Assembly (NCBI RefSeq): GCF_000687935.1
Contig: NZ_JHZZ01000001.1
Span: 1,860,001-1,924,000 of the forward strand
DNA: 64,000 bases
Reading direction: 5' to 3'
Source: Polaribacter sp. Hel_I_88
GTDB taxonomy: Bacteria; Bacteroidota; Bacteroidia; Flavobacteriales; Flavobacteriaceae
The notes under the pieces were generated by a model that did not search any database, was not told where the DNA came from, and worked only from the letters and a program-made list of their open reading frames with translations. Of this stretch, positions 15,190-23,420 are shown piece after piece; position 1 is the stretch's first letter; each line of letters starts with the position of its first letter. A program made the position numbers and the translations under genes.

Positions 15190-17295
15190 TTATACGTCAT
15201 TTGCCGTATTTTCTAACGCAATTTCTAGCGTAATTTCTGTTCCTATTTTTTCTTTTGAATTAATGCTCACTTTTGCATCAATTTCACTCATTCTTTTTTC
15301 CATGTTGCTTAAACCATTTCCTAAATCAACGGAATTTATATCAAAGCCTTTGCCATTATCAATAATAGAAATCACAAAATTTTGATGATCTTTTTTAAGA
15401 TGAATTTCAACCTTGCTTGCATCCGCATATTTTATTGCGTTATTTATGGCTTCTTGAATTACTCGAAATAAATTCATGCCTATTAAAGACGAAAAACTAG
15501 TGTTTTTATCAATAGTGTATAAAATTTCAAACTCTAGTTCTGGCACTGCAAGTTTTGCTTTTTCTATGAACGATAAAATTCTTGAATGCAAATCTTCCAC
15601 TGAAATTTTACTTTTATTCATAGCCCAAATAGTATCTCTTAACTCATGGATGGTGCCTGATGTAAAAGAACTAATTGTGCTTAATTTGTCTTTTAATTTA
15701 TCATTAGCATCTTTAGAAATAAACTTTAAATTATCGATTGATGATATGATAAAAGTAAGTTGAGAACCAATATTGTCATGCAAATCTCTAGAAATTCTTA
15801 AACGTTGTTCTTGCAGCCTGTTTTGAGTTTTTATAATTGCTAAAGCATCTTTTAAATCGATTTCTTTTTGGAGTTGTTTTCTTTTAAATTGATTTTTTTT
15901 GTAAATCCCAAAAAAGATAATTCCTAAAATTAACAATGCTGATGCCAAAAGAATTGCATACAAATTTCTGTTTTTTATGGCTAATTCTTTTTCTAAGAGT
16001 TCTTCTTTTTGTATCGCAATTTCTTTTTCTTTTTTTGCAGTTTCATATTTAACTTCAAAATCAGAAATTTTAGTTTGTAAAGAATTTTTAGAGAGTTCGT
16101 TCTCTAAATCGTATTGCTTTTGAAGATAGGTGTATGCTTTAGCAAATTGGTTTTTTGCTGCATACACTAACGATAAATTTTTATATACTTTGGCTTTATC
16201 AGCAGGATTATTCGAAATTTCTATTAACGGAAGTGCTTTTAATAAATAACTTTCTGCACTATTTATTTGCTTCAATTTTAAGTAATTAACACCTAAATAA
16301 AGATAAGAAACTCTTAAAGTTTGAGCGTCATTAGTTTTCTCAGCATCAATTATTACAGACTTGTAAATAGAAATTGCTTTTTTATGTTGATTTCTTACAG
16401 TGGCTAATTGAGCAATACCAGTTTTACTGAATAAAATTACCTTGCCATATTCTATTTTTTCAGCAATATTTAAAGATTTTTGATAATAATTTTCTGCTTT
16501 CGAATATAGTGACGTGTCTTTTTCTTTCTCTCCAATTTCTTTATACATTCCTGCAATGTTATACAAGCTGTTAGCAACATCAACTTGATTGGTTCCGTTT
16601 TTCTTTATCTCTAAAGCTTGTAGATAAAACTCTAAAGCTTTTTGATACTCTTTCATATCTTCATAAATCAAACCAATATTGTTAAAAGATTTACCTAAGG
16701 CAGTAGAGTCATTTAATTTTTCTGCAAGAGAAATTGCTTTTTTATGAACGTCTAAAGAACTTTCTGCTTTCCCTAAATAAGACATGGCAAGTGCTTTATT
16801 ATTCAAAAAACGCAGTTCATCCACTTCGTTTTTCTCTTTTTCAGCCAATGCAAGTGCGCTTGTAAAGTTTTTCAAAGCACTTTCAAAGTCGCCTTTATAA
16901 AAATTTAAAACACCTAAATCTCCATAATATTTGTTGTGTAAAAAGTAATCATACTCATCTTTCATTTTTTGCCAAGCCAAATCGTATTTAGCTTGAGATT
17001 TTACATAATCTCCTTTTATTAAATATAATTGAGCATATTTTAAAATTGCATGAATGTTTTGCGTTTTAAGAGTTTCTTCAAAATTTGTTAGTTGAATTGT
17101 TTTTTGAATATAAATTTCTGCGGAATCTTTATTTGAATTAAAATAATAATCCACCAAATGCATTAAAGTGGTACTTTTTTCTTTTGTACTTGTGGTGTTT
17201 TTTAACACCAATTGTAAACTATCAACTTTTTTATCTTGCGAAAAAATGGAAATGCTAAAAAATAAGCTAATACTAAAAACGCGTAATAATTTCAT
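15190..17295 (-). CDS. TPR-containing sensor histidine kinase (HisKA_3/HATPase, DesK/NarX type)
   Basis: A 701-residue kinase. A signal peptide (MKLLRVFSISLFFSISIFSQ) is followed by an extracytoplasmic array of about eight TPR units at residues 30-400, a coiled linker, a membrane segment (LYAILLASALLILGIIFFGIY, about 450), then a dimerisation/phospho-acceptor helix LRISRDLHDNIGSQLTF. An ATPase domain with NAIKYA, DNGKGF and GLSNMEKR closes it. This architecture is common in Bacteroidota and pairs with LuxR-type regulators, as here. The signal is unknown. The start at MKLLRV is chosen because it opens a normal signal peptide; the frame extends 25 non-family codons further upstream. Confidence 0.95.
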   Translation of the reverse strand: MKLLRVFSISLFFSISIFSQDKKVDSLQLVLKNTTSTKEKSTTLMHLVDYYFNSNKDSAEIYIQKTIQLTNFEETLKTQNIHAILKYAQLYLIKGDYVKSQAKYDLAWQKMKDEYDYFLHNKYYGDLGVLNFYKGDFESALKNFTSALALAEKEKNEVDELRFLNNKALAMSYLGKAESSLDVHKKAISLAEKLNDSTALGKSFNNIGLIYEDMKEYQKALEFYLQALEIKKNGTNQVDVANSLYNIAGMYKEIGEKEKDTSLYSKAENYYQKSLNIAEKIEYGKVILFSKTGIAQLATVRNQHKKAISIYKSVIIDAEKTNDAQTLRVSYLYLGVNYLKLKQINSAESYLLKALPLIEISNNPADKAKVYKNLSLVYAAKNQFAKAYTYLQKQYDLENELSKNSLQTKISDFEVKYETAKKEKEIAIQKEELLEKELAIKNRNLYAILLASALLILGIIFFGIYKKNQFKRKQLQKEIDLKDALAIIKTQNRLQEQRLRISRDLHDNIGSQLTFIISSIDNLKFISKDANDKLKDKLSTISSFTSGTIHELRDTIWAMNKSKISVEDLHSRILSFIEKAKLAVPELEFEILYTIDKNTSFSSLIGMNLFRVIQEAINNAIKYADASKVEIHLKKDHQNFVISIIDNGKGFDINSVDLGNGLSNMEKRMSEIDAKVSINSKEKIGTEITLEIALENTANDV
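15193..15208. promoter_or_regulatory. Putative LuxR-type operator, imperfect copy
   Basis: TACGTCA-TT-TGCCGTA, palindromic with one mismatch, overlaps the last codons of the kinase gene and lies about 50 bases upstream of the response regulator. It differs by one base from the perfect palindrome at 17931. Confidence 0.4.
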
Positions 17296-17338
17296 AAAAC
17301 ACTGGTTTTGAAAGCAACAATTTACACTAAAATTTAAA

Positions 17339-17611
17339 TTAATAAAATATTTCATCGAAACTAAATGCAAGTTGCATCAATTCAGTTTTAATTTTTAAAA
17401 TTCCATTGTGTAAAAAGGCACTATTCTTTTTAAGTTCTAAATCAATATTTATCAACTCATTTTTAATTGATTTTTCTTTTTCTAATTCATTTTCTAAATT
17501 TTGTAAAGTGTTATTTCCTAACTTTTTATAATTATTTAAATAAATGTTGATAATTAATAGTAGTATAATTACAGCAAAAAACAGCAATAAAAAAGCCTCA
17601 GTAATTAACAT
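17339..17611 (-). CDS. Small membrane-anchored coiled-coil protein of the two-component operon
   Basis: A 90-residue protein with one N-terminal membrane segment (about residues 5-25, ITEAFLLLFFAVIILLLIIN) followed by a charged coiled coil (LQNLENELEKEKSIKNELIN). No family is recognised. It lies 43 bases upstream of the histidine kinase start on the same strand, so it is likely a member of that operon and could be an accessory to the sensor; that role is inference. Confidence 0.6.
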   Translation of the reverse strand: MLITEAFLLLFFAVIILLLIINIYLNNYKKLGNNTLQNLENELEKEKSIKNELINIDLELKKNSAFLHNGILKIKTELMQLAFSFDEIFY

Positions 17612-17653
17612 ATTATATTTTTTTTTGAAAGGATAACACTTGATATTGATAAG

Positions 17654-17698
17654 AAAAAAATATCGAGAACTTATTTTCTAAAAATAATATTCTCGATA
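17654..17698 (-). terminator. Intrinsic terminator or attenuator before the two-component operon
   Basis: Stem TATCGAGAA/TTCTCGATA with a 20-base loop, followed on the minus strand by a run of seven U. It lies just after a possible leader ORF and 43 bases before the small membrane protein gene, so readthrough here would control the operon. Confidence 0.6.
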
Positions 17699-17734
17699 AA
17701 AAACTCTCTTTCATAATTTTATAAATGGGGAAAT

Positions 17735-17874
17735 CTAATAGTTTTTATTTCCAACTGATGTTTGTTGTTCACCATTGTAAATTTTAGTTTTAGCTTTGAA
17801 ATCCTCTACTTTTTTTTGAGAATTCAATCTATTTACGAAACAAAAAAAGTGTATAAAATATTTTTTGTTTTCAT
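17735..17874 (-). pseudogene. Possible 46-residue leader peptide gene, frame broken at a T7 run
   Basis: On the minus strand ATG at 17874 opens MKTKNILYTFFVS and stops. One base shift at a run of seven T joins it to a frame reading NSQKKVEDFKAKTKIYNGEQ and ending QTSVGNKNY, 46 residues in all. The composite looks like a short exported peptide: hydrophobic N-terminus, then a charged tail. It is preceded by a promoter and palindrome and followed by a terminator, so a transcript is likely. It may be a decayed gene, a slippage-controlled gene, or a sequencing indel; in the last case it is intact. A TTG could also start the second frame alone (30 residues). The rest of the 17612-17968 gap holds nothing else I can recognise. 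Confidence 0.4.
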
Positions 17875-17899
17875 AATTAGTAATCCTAAAATTCAGCTA

Positions 17900-17930
17900 C
17901 AAAACTGTTTAAAAAGAAATACGAAAACAA
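17900..17930 (-). promoter_or_regulatory. Putative promoter for the leader/two-component region
   Basis: On the minus strand a -33 TTG (17930-17928) and CAGTTTTG (17907-17900, one mismatch to TAnnTTTG) are separated by 20 bases, close to Bacteroidota spacing. The palindrome at 17931 abuts the TTG, a position suited to an activator. Confidence 0.45.
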
Positions 17931-17946
17931 TACGTCATTTGACGTA
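17931..17946. promoter_or_regulatory. Putative LuxR-type operator, perfect copy
   Basis: TACGTCA-TT-TGACGTA is a perfect 7-bp inverted repeat with a 2-base centre. It lies next to the -33 element of the promoter that reads toward the two-component genes, and a near copy lies before the response regulator. The half-site TACGTCA resembles sites of NarL/LuxR-type regulators. Confidence 0.5.
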
Positions 17947-17968
17947 TATTTAAAAGAAATGAATTTTA

Positions 17969-18919
17969 TTAAAAATTGATGAAAGGAAATTGTTGCTGTA
18001 TTTTTTCTTTTTTTGAAGATAAATTTTTTAAAAACTGTTGATGTCCTTCAGAATTTTGATTGAAAGGTTTGTGGAGTATGCCTTTTTGAATTGTATCAAC
18101 TTCTTTTAAGATTGATGCTGTTTCTGGTGAAAACCAAGCGTCTGCAAATTTCCCCCAAATATAATTAATGGCTGTTGCATTTGGATGAATCATATCTTCT
18201 GCGTAAAAACGATAATCACGCATTTCGTCCATCATAAGTTCATAACTTGGAAAATAATGGATGTTTTTTCGAGCATTTATGATTTTGTGAATTCCTGCAA
18301 TTAAATGTGCTTTACTTTGTGTATTTTCGATAAAACCATCTTTTAAATGACGAACAGGAGAAACTGTAAAAATTATATTTGCTTTGTTATAAATTGATTT
18401 TAGCAGTGCAATAATTGCCTCTAAACTTTCAGTAATTTCATCAACAGTTAAAAGTTCTTTTAAGAATTTTTTTTGCGGAATTTTATGACAATTGGCTACA
18501 AATTCATCAGTTTCTATAAATCTATAAACCCAAGCAGTTCCTAAGGTAATTATAATATGAGAAGCTTCTAGTAATTTTTTATTAGTTGATAAAACAGCCG
18601 CATTCAAATTTTCTAAAATTTCATTTTTGTTGGATGAACTTAAACTGGAATGCGCATCAAAACAATGCCAACGTTCATTTTGAAAAATAAGATCACTTTC
18701 TAAATATACTTTTTCATTTATAGCATTAGTAATAAAAGTTTCAATTGCTTTTGGATTAAAAAGAATTCCAAACGGATTTTGAGTTGCTCTAAATTTAAAA
18801 TAGTTTAATTTGTTACCAATATTTTCTGAAAAACACGAACCTACTAAAAACAGTTTTGAGTTATAATCTATTTGATTATGTTCTTGTTTTTTTAATGGAA
18901 TTTGAGTTTGTAGTTTCAT
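17969..18919 (-). CDS. GSCFA-domain protein (SGNH-hydrolase-like)
   Basis: A 316-residue protein named for its motif, seen here as LFLVGSCFSENIGNKL. Further conserved segments are FRATQNPFGILFNP, ITLGTAWVYR, IFTVSPVRHLKDG, and DMIHPNATAINYIW near the end, whose Asp-x-x-His is like the catalytic pair of SGNH/GDSL hydrolases. The family is common in Bacteroidota and its substrate is unknown; acyl-ester hydrolysis on glycans is a guess. The ATG beginning MKLQTQIPLKK is chosen. A small membrane protein gene ends 19 bases upstream. Confidence 0.9.
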   Translation of the reverse strand: MKLQTQIPLKKQEHNQIDYNSKLFLVGSCFSENIGNKLNYFKFRATQNPFGILFNPKAIETFITNAINEKVYLESDLIFQNERWHCFDAHSSLSSSNKNEILENLNAAVLSTNKKLLEASHIIITLGTAWVYRFIETDEFVANCHKIPQKKFLKELLTVDEITESLEAIIALLKSIYNKANIIFTVSPVRHLKDGFIENTQSKAHLIAGIHKIINARKNIHYFPSYELMMDEMRDYRFYAEDMIHPNATAINYIWGKFADAWFSPETASILKEVDTIQKGILHKPFNQNSEGHQQFLKNLSSKKEKIQQQFPFINF

Positions 18920-18938
18920 GATTTTTGCATCGTGTTTT

Positions 18939-19055
18939 TTAAGTATCAAACAAAAAAGAACTCACGTACCAAATTCCGAAACCAGAAACAATTAATACAA
19001 ATAGGATTAATAAAAGAGCAATTAAGAATTTTCCTGTATTTTTAACTTTCTTCAA
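18939..19055 (-). CDS. Small single-pass membrane protein (38 residues, TTG start)
   Basis: The frame reads (M)KKVKNTGKFLIALLLILF, then VLIVSGFGIWYVSSFLFDT. A basic N-terminus leads into a single hydrophobic helix, the layout of a genuine small membrane protein. The start is apparently TTG; the in-frame stop further upstream lies at the end of alaS and no ATG is available. It fits exactly between alaS (14 bases) and the GSCFA gene (19 bases), so the three are probably one operon. The function is unknown. Confidence 0.5.
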   Translation of the reverse strand: MKKVKNTGKFLIALLLILFVLIVSGFGIWYVSSFLFDT

Positions 19056-19068
19056 TCTAAAATTTTTT

Positions 19069-21687
19069 TTATTTTAAATAATCTTTTGCTCTTTCTAAAA
19101 CTTTAGGAATTCCTCCAGGGTTTTTACCTCCAGCAGTTGCAAAAAATGGCTGTCCACCTCCACCTCCGTGAATTAATTTCCCTAATTCTCTAACTACTTT
19201 TCCTGCATCATAACCACGTTCAGCAGCCAACTCTTTAGAAATATAACAAGTTAACATCGCTTTTTCTTTTGATGGAGCAGTAGCAAATAACAAAAATAAA
19301 TTTTGATACTCTTTCCCTAAAGCAAATGCTAAATTCTTAATTCCATTAGGATCTAAATCTATTTTCGTAGCCAAAAATTGCACACCATTTATTTCTTGCA
19401 ATTGGTTTTTAAGTTCGCTAGATAAATTTTGTGCTTTATCTTTTAATAATTGCTCCACTTGTTTTTGCAAATCAGCATTTTCATCTTGTAGTTTTTGAAC
19501 TGCTTTTACAGGATTTTTAGAATTGTTTAAAAGTGCTGCAACTTCTGATAAAACAGCATTATTATCCGTATAAAAATCTTTTACAGCTTCGTTTGTAATG
19601 GCTTCAATTCTTCTTATTCCTGCAGCAACTGCGCCTTCGCTTTTTATTTTAAAATGCCAAATATCTCCTGTGTTTTTTACGTGAGTTCCTCCACAAAGTT
19701 CAATAGATTTTCCAAATTTTATAGCTCTAACTGTATCACCATATTTTTCGCCAAACAATGCTAATGCACCATTTTCAATAGCTTTTTCCATGGTAATATT
19801 TCTACTTTCTTCTAAAGGAAGTTTTCCAGAAATACGTGCGTTTACAAAGTTTTCTACATCTTGAATTTCATCTGAAGTTAATTTAGCAAAGTGAGAAAAA
19901 TCGAATCGTAAAGATTTAGGTTTTACTAAAGAGCCTTTCTGCTCTACATGCGTTCCTAAAACTTCTCTTAAAGCTTGATGTAATAAATGTGTTGCTGTAT
20001 GATTACTCGCAGATAAATTTCTATGTTTTTCATCTACAATAGCTTTAAAACTTCCATTTATATGTTCTGGAAGATTTTTTGCAAAATGAATAATTACATT
20101 ATTTTCTTTTTTGGTATCTAAAATATAAACGATATCTCCTTGAGGAGTTTCTAAATAACCTTTATCACCAATTTGTCCTCCACCTTCTGGATAAAAAGGT
20201 GTTAAATTAAACACCAATTGATACATTTCGCCATCTTTTTTAGATGTTATTTTTCGGTATCTTGTGATTTTTACTTCTGCTTCTAAAAAGTCATAACCCA
20301 CAAATTCTTCAACAGCATCATCTATTAAAATAGTCCAATCTTCTGTGCTCATTTCACTTGCAGCTCTTGAACGATTTTTCTGTTTTTGGAGTTCAGCTTC
20401 AAACCCTTTTTCATCTAAAGTATAGCCTTTTTCTGATAAAATCAAAGCTGTTAAATCTATAGGAAATCCAAAAGTATCATACAATTCAAATACTTTATCA
20501 CCAGAAATTTCTTTAGTTTTTGCTGATGAAATAATACCATCTAACAAAACCAAACCTTGATCTAACGTTCTTAAAAAAGAAGTTTCTTCTTCTTTAATTA
20601 CATTTTCAATCAATTGTTTTTGTGCCTTTAATTCAGGAAAAGCATCACCCATTTTATCACTTAAAACAGCAACCAATCTGTAAATAAAAGGTTCTTTTTT
20701 ATCAAGAAATGTAAAACCATATCTTACAGCTCTTCGTAAAATTCTACGAATCACATAACCAGCTCCAGTATTGCTTGGCAATTGCCCATCTGCAATAGAA
20801 AATGCAACTGCTCTAACATGATCAGAAATTACACGAGTTGCAATATCTTGTTTGGTGTCTGAACCATATTTTGTATTTGTAATGGTACCAATTTCTCTAA
20901 TAATTGGCGTAAAAACATCAGTATCATAATTAGATTGAACATTTTGTAAAACCATACAAAGGCGTTCAAAACCCATACCAGTATCAATATGTTTGTTAGG
21001 TAATTCTTCTAAAGAACCATTGGCTTTCCTATTATATTGCATAAAAACCAAGTTCCAGATTTCCACTACATGAGGATGATCTTCGTTGATTAAAGTGCGT
21101 CCATCAACTTTAGCTTTTTCTTCTGCAGATCTAATATCAACATGAATTTCAGAGCAAGGTCCACAAGGTCCTTGTTCGCCCATTTCCCAAAAATTATCCT
21201 TTTTATTACCTTTTAAAATTCGGTCTTCAGCAATATATTGTTTCCAAATATCAAAGGCTTCTGTATCCATTTTAAGGTTATCAGCATCATCAGAACCTTC
21301 AAAAACGGTTACATATAAAATGTCTTTATCAATTTTGTAAACTTCGGTTAATAATTCCCAAGCCCAAGCAATTGCCTCTTTCTTAAAATAATCTCCAAAA
21401 GACCAATTCCCTAACATTTCGAATAAAGTATGATGATAGGTATCATAACCAACTTCTTCCAAATCATTATGTTTACCAGAAACACGCAAACATTTTTGCG
21501 AATCTGTAATCCTGTTTTGTTTTGGAGTTCCATTTCCTAAAAAATATTCTTTAAATGGTGCCATGCCAGAATTTACAAATAGCAAAGTTGGATCATCCTT
21601 TGTTACCATTGGTGCAGAAGGAACCACCAAATGAGATTTTTGTTTGAAAAAATTTAAAAAAGTAGCACGAATATCTTGAGATTTCAT
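19069..21687 (-). CDS. alaS: Alanine--tRNA ligase
   Basis: An 872-residue class II synthetase that charges tRNA-Ala. The N-terminal catalytic domain begins [17 protein letters not shown] and has [10 protein letters not shown], the motif 2 region and GMGFERL. The editing domain has the zinc/active-site His in [12 protein letters not shown] and the pair CGGTH. The C-terminal glycine-rich end [20 protein letters not shown] belongs to the C-Ala/DHHA1 domain. Length and order of parts are standard. It is divergent from the M23 peptidase gene. Confidence 0.98.
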   Translation of the reverse strand: MKSQDIRATFLNFFKQKSHLVVPSAPMVTKDDPTLLFVNSGMAPFKEYFLGNGTPKQNRITDSQKCLRVSGKHNDLEEVGYDTYHHTLFEMLGNWSFGDYFKKEAIAWAWELLTEVYKIDKDILYVTVFEGSDDADNLKMDTEAFDIWKQYIAEDRILKGNKKDNFWEMGEQGPCGPCSEIHVDIRSAEEKAKVDGRTLINEDHPHVVEIWNLVFMQYNRKANGSLEELPNKHIDTGMGFERLCMVLQNVQSNYDTDVFTPIIREIGTITNTKYGSDTKQDIATRVISDHVRAVAFSIADGQLPSNTGAGYVIRRILRRAVRYGFTFLDKKEPFIYRLVAVLSDKMGDAFPELKAQKQLIENVIKEEETSFLRTLDQGLVLLDGIISSAKTKEISGDKVFELYDTFGFPIDLTALILSEKGYTLDEKGFEAELQKQKNRSRAASEMSTEDWTILIDDAVEEFVGYDFLEAEVKITRYRKITSKKDGEMYQLVFNLTPFYPEGGGQIGDKGYLETPQGDIVYILDTKKENNVIIHFAKNLPEHINGSFKAIVDEKHRNLSASNHTATHLLHQALREVLGTHVEQKGSLVKPKSLRFDFSHFAKLTSDEIQDVENFVNARISGKLPLEESRNITMEKAIENGALALFGEKYGDTVRAIKFGKSIELCGGTHVKNTGDIWHFKIKSEGAVAAGIRRIEAITNEAVKDFYTDNNAVLSEVAALLNNSKNPVKAVQKLQDENADLQKQVEQLLKDKAQNLSSELKNQLQEINGVQFLATKIDLDPNGIKNLAFALGKEYQNLFLLFATAPSKEKAMLTCYISKELAAERGYDAGKVVRELGKLIHGGGGGQPFFATAGGKNPGGIPKVLERAKDYLK

Positions 21688-21770
21688 ATAATAGAAGTTT
21701 CCAACAAGTTGGATTTTGTTAATTTATTTTTAAAAAACTACTTGAAAAAAAGCAGTTGTAAAACATTTTG

Positions 21771-21778
21771 TAAATTTG
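21771..21778 (+). promoter_or_regulatory. Putative -7 promoter element for the M23 peptidase gene
   Basis: TAAATTTG followed by C gives the full TAnnTTTGC consensus, about 68 bases before the start. The -33 TTG is not well placed. Confidence 0.4.
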
Positions 21779-21845
21779 CACGTTCTTATAAATGAGTTTT
21801 ATTGAAAAAAATCAATTATAGCACAAAAATAGAACATTTAGTTAT

Positions 21846-22808
21846 ATGGCAAAAGTAAAATATTATTATGATGAGGATACGCTTTCTTACAGAAAAATTG
21901 CTGTAAAGAAAACGGACTATTATCGAAGAATATTGTTTAGCTTTTTAGGAGTTATATTAATTGCTTTCTTTGGTTTTATTGGGTTTAGTCAAATTATTAC
22001 ATCACCTTCTGAACGTGCTCAAAAAAGAGAATTAGAGAATTTAAAGTTCCATTATGAGTTGATTGATAAAAGATTGGAAGAAAGTTCTGAGATTCTATCA
22101 CAATTACAAGAAAGAGATAATAATATTTATAGAAGTTACTTTGAAGCAAATCCGATTCCTGAAGAGCAACGAAAAGCTGGTTTTGGTGGAGTTAACAGAT
22201 ATAAAAATTTAGAAGGCTTTGATAATTCTGGATTGATAAAAAACTTAACGAAAGAAGTTGATATTTTATCAAAACAAATGGTGGTGCAATCTAAATCTTT
22301 AGATGAGATTGTGGCTTTAGCGAAAGAAAAAGAAGATATGTTAGCTTCAATTCCTGCAATTTTACCCATTAAAAAAGGAGAATTTTATGTGGCTTCAGGG
22401 TATAAAATGAGAATGCATCCTATTTTAAAAATCAATAAGTTTCATAAAGGAATGGATTTTACAGCACCAAAAGGTACACCTGTATATGCTTCTGGAAACG
22501 GAAAAGTTACCATTGCTCAAAGAAGTAGTACTTTTGGAAATGTTGTTTATATAGAACATGGTTATGGTTACAGAACTATTTATGCGCATTTAAGCAAAAT
22601 AGAAGTAAAAAAATACAACGAAGTTAAAAGAGGAGATTTAATTGGTTTTGTTGGTAATACTGGTTTATCTGTAGCTGCGCATTTACATTATGAAGTGCAT
22701 AAAAATGGTAGAGCTTTAAACCCAATCAACTTTTATTATGGAGATTTATCTTTAGAGGAATTTGCTACTTTACAAGAAACTTCAGAAGAAAGTCAATCTT
22801 ATGATTAA
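21846..22808 (+). CDS. M23 family metallopeptidase (murein endopeptidase-like), membrane-anchored
   Basis: A 320-residue protein with a cytosolic start, one membrane segment at about 35-53 (ILFSFLGVILIAFFGFIGFS), a periplasmic coiled coil at 60-165, and a C-terminal LytM domain. The zinc ligands are visible as HKGMDFTAPKG and HLHYEVHKNG, with YRTIYAHLS between them. Such proteins cleave peptidoglycan cross-links or, when degenerate, activate amidases; here the ligands look complete. The MerR-type gene follows. Confidence 0.93.
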   Translation: MAKVKYYYDEDTLSYRKIAVKKTDYYRRILFSFLGVILIAFFGFIGFSQIITSPSERAQKRELENLKFHYELIDKRLEESSEILSQLQERDNNIYRSYFEANPIPEEQRKAGFGGVNRYKNLEGFDNSGLIKNLTKEVDILSKQMVVQSKSLDEIVALAKEKEDMLASIPAILPIKKGEFYVASGYKMRMHPILKINKFHKGMDFTAPKGTPVYASGNGKVTIAQRSSTFGNVVYIEHGYGYRTIYAHLSKIEVKKYNEVKRGDLIGFVGNTGLSVAAHLHYEVHKNGRALNPINFYYGDLSLEEFATLQETSEESQSYD

Positions 22809-22854
22809 CAAATTTGTGGAAATGTTTAACTGTTGAATCGTTTAAGCGTATTCG

Positions 22855-22890
22855 CAATTACACAATTACACAATTACACAATTACACAAC
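22855..22890 (+). repeat. Short tandem repeat, 8-bp unit x4, directly before a start codon
   Basis: CAATTACA is repeated four times without error, then CAAC, then the ATG of the MerR-type gene two bases later. Changes in copy number would alter promoter-to-start spacing in steps of 8 bases. Confidence 0.85.
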
Positions 22891-22891
22891 A

Positions 22892-23221
22892 ATGCACATA
22901 GATTTACCTGAAAAACGATATTACAAAATCGGAGAAGTTGCAAAAGCTTTTAGCGTAAATACTTCATTGATTCGTTTTTGGGAAAAAGAGTTTGTAATTA
23001 TCAAACCTAAAAAGAACGCTAAAGGAAACCGACTTTTTACTCAAGAAGATATTGTAAACTTCAAAATAATCTTCAATTTAGTAAAAGAAAGAGGTTTTAC
23101 TTTAGAAGGGGCAAAGCAAAAATTAAAGAAAAATCCTGATAATATCTTCGATAATCAGGAAATTATTAGTAGATTAGAAGCTGTAAAAGCGGAACTTCAA
23201 AAGATTAAAAACTCACTTTAA
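22892..23221 (+). CDS. MerR family transcriptional regulator
   Basis: A 109-residue protein. The winged-helix DNA-binding part is clear: YYKIGEVAKAFSVNTSLIRF, WEKEF, then NRLFTQEDIVNFKIIFNLVK. A short coiled-coil dimerisation helix follows (RLEAVKAELQKIKNSL). There is no effector-binding domain, so it belongs to the short, ligand-free group widespread in Bacteroidota. The ATG beginning MHIDLPEKRYY is chosen because the frame upstream only translates the tandem repeat. It may be co-transcribed with the M23 peptidase. Confidence 0.92.
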   Translation: MHIDLPEKRYYKIGEVAKAFSVNTSLIRFWEKEFVIIKPKKNAKGNRLFTQEDIVNFKIIFNLVKERGFTLEGAKQKLKKNPDNIFDNQEIISRLEAVKAELQKIKNSL

Positions 23222-23228
23222 CTTTTTT

Positions 23229-23275
23229 GGTCTTTGCGAAGTTTACTTTTTTGTAAACTGTGGCAAGCTTTATAT
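23229..23275 (+). repeat. Degenerate intergenic stem-loop
   Basis: An AGTTTAC/GTAAACT stem lies inside TCTTTGCGA...CTGTGGCAAG, which resembles a known style of Bacteroidota intergenic repeat. It lies after the MerR gene and could also act as its terminator. Confidence 0.35.
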
Positions 23276-23346
23276 TAATTATCTAAATTCTATTTTACGA
23301 CTCACATTGTTTTTTAAACTTACTATGCACGCATAATATTTTTCAT

Positions 23347-23354
23347 TATATTTG
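23347..23354 (+). promoter_or_regulatory. Putative -7 promoter element for the acyl-CoA dehydrogenase operon
   Basis: TATATTTG matches TAnnTTTG exactly, 67 bases before the start of the first acyl-CoA dehydrogenase gene. Confidence 0.4.
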
Positions 23355-23420
23355 GAAATAGATTTTGTTTTTCATCAACAAAAGCAATTCTTAGAAGCCA
23401 ACTATAAAATTTAAAATAGT

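Noticed and set aside
17762..17953. Plus-strand ORF of 63 residues in the two-component leader gap
   Set aside because: It runs against the promoter, palindrome and leader ORF on the minus strand and has no start-region or family support.
22855..22890. CRISPR-like repeat array
   Set aside because: The unit is 8 bases without spacers; it is a simple tandem repeat.
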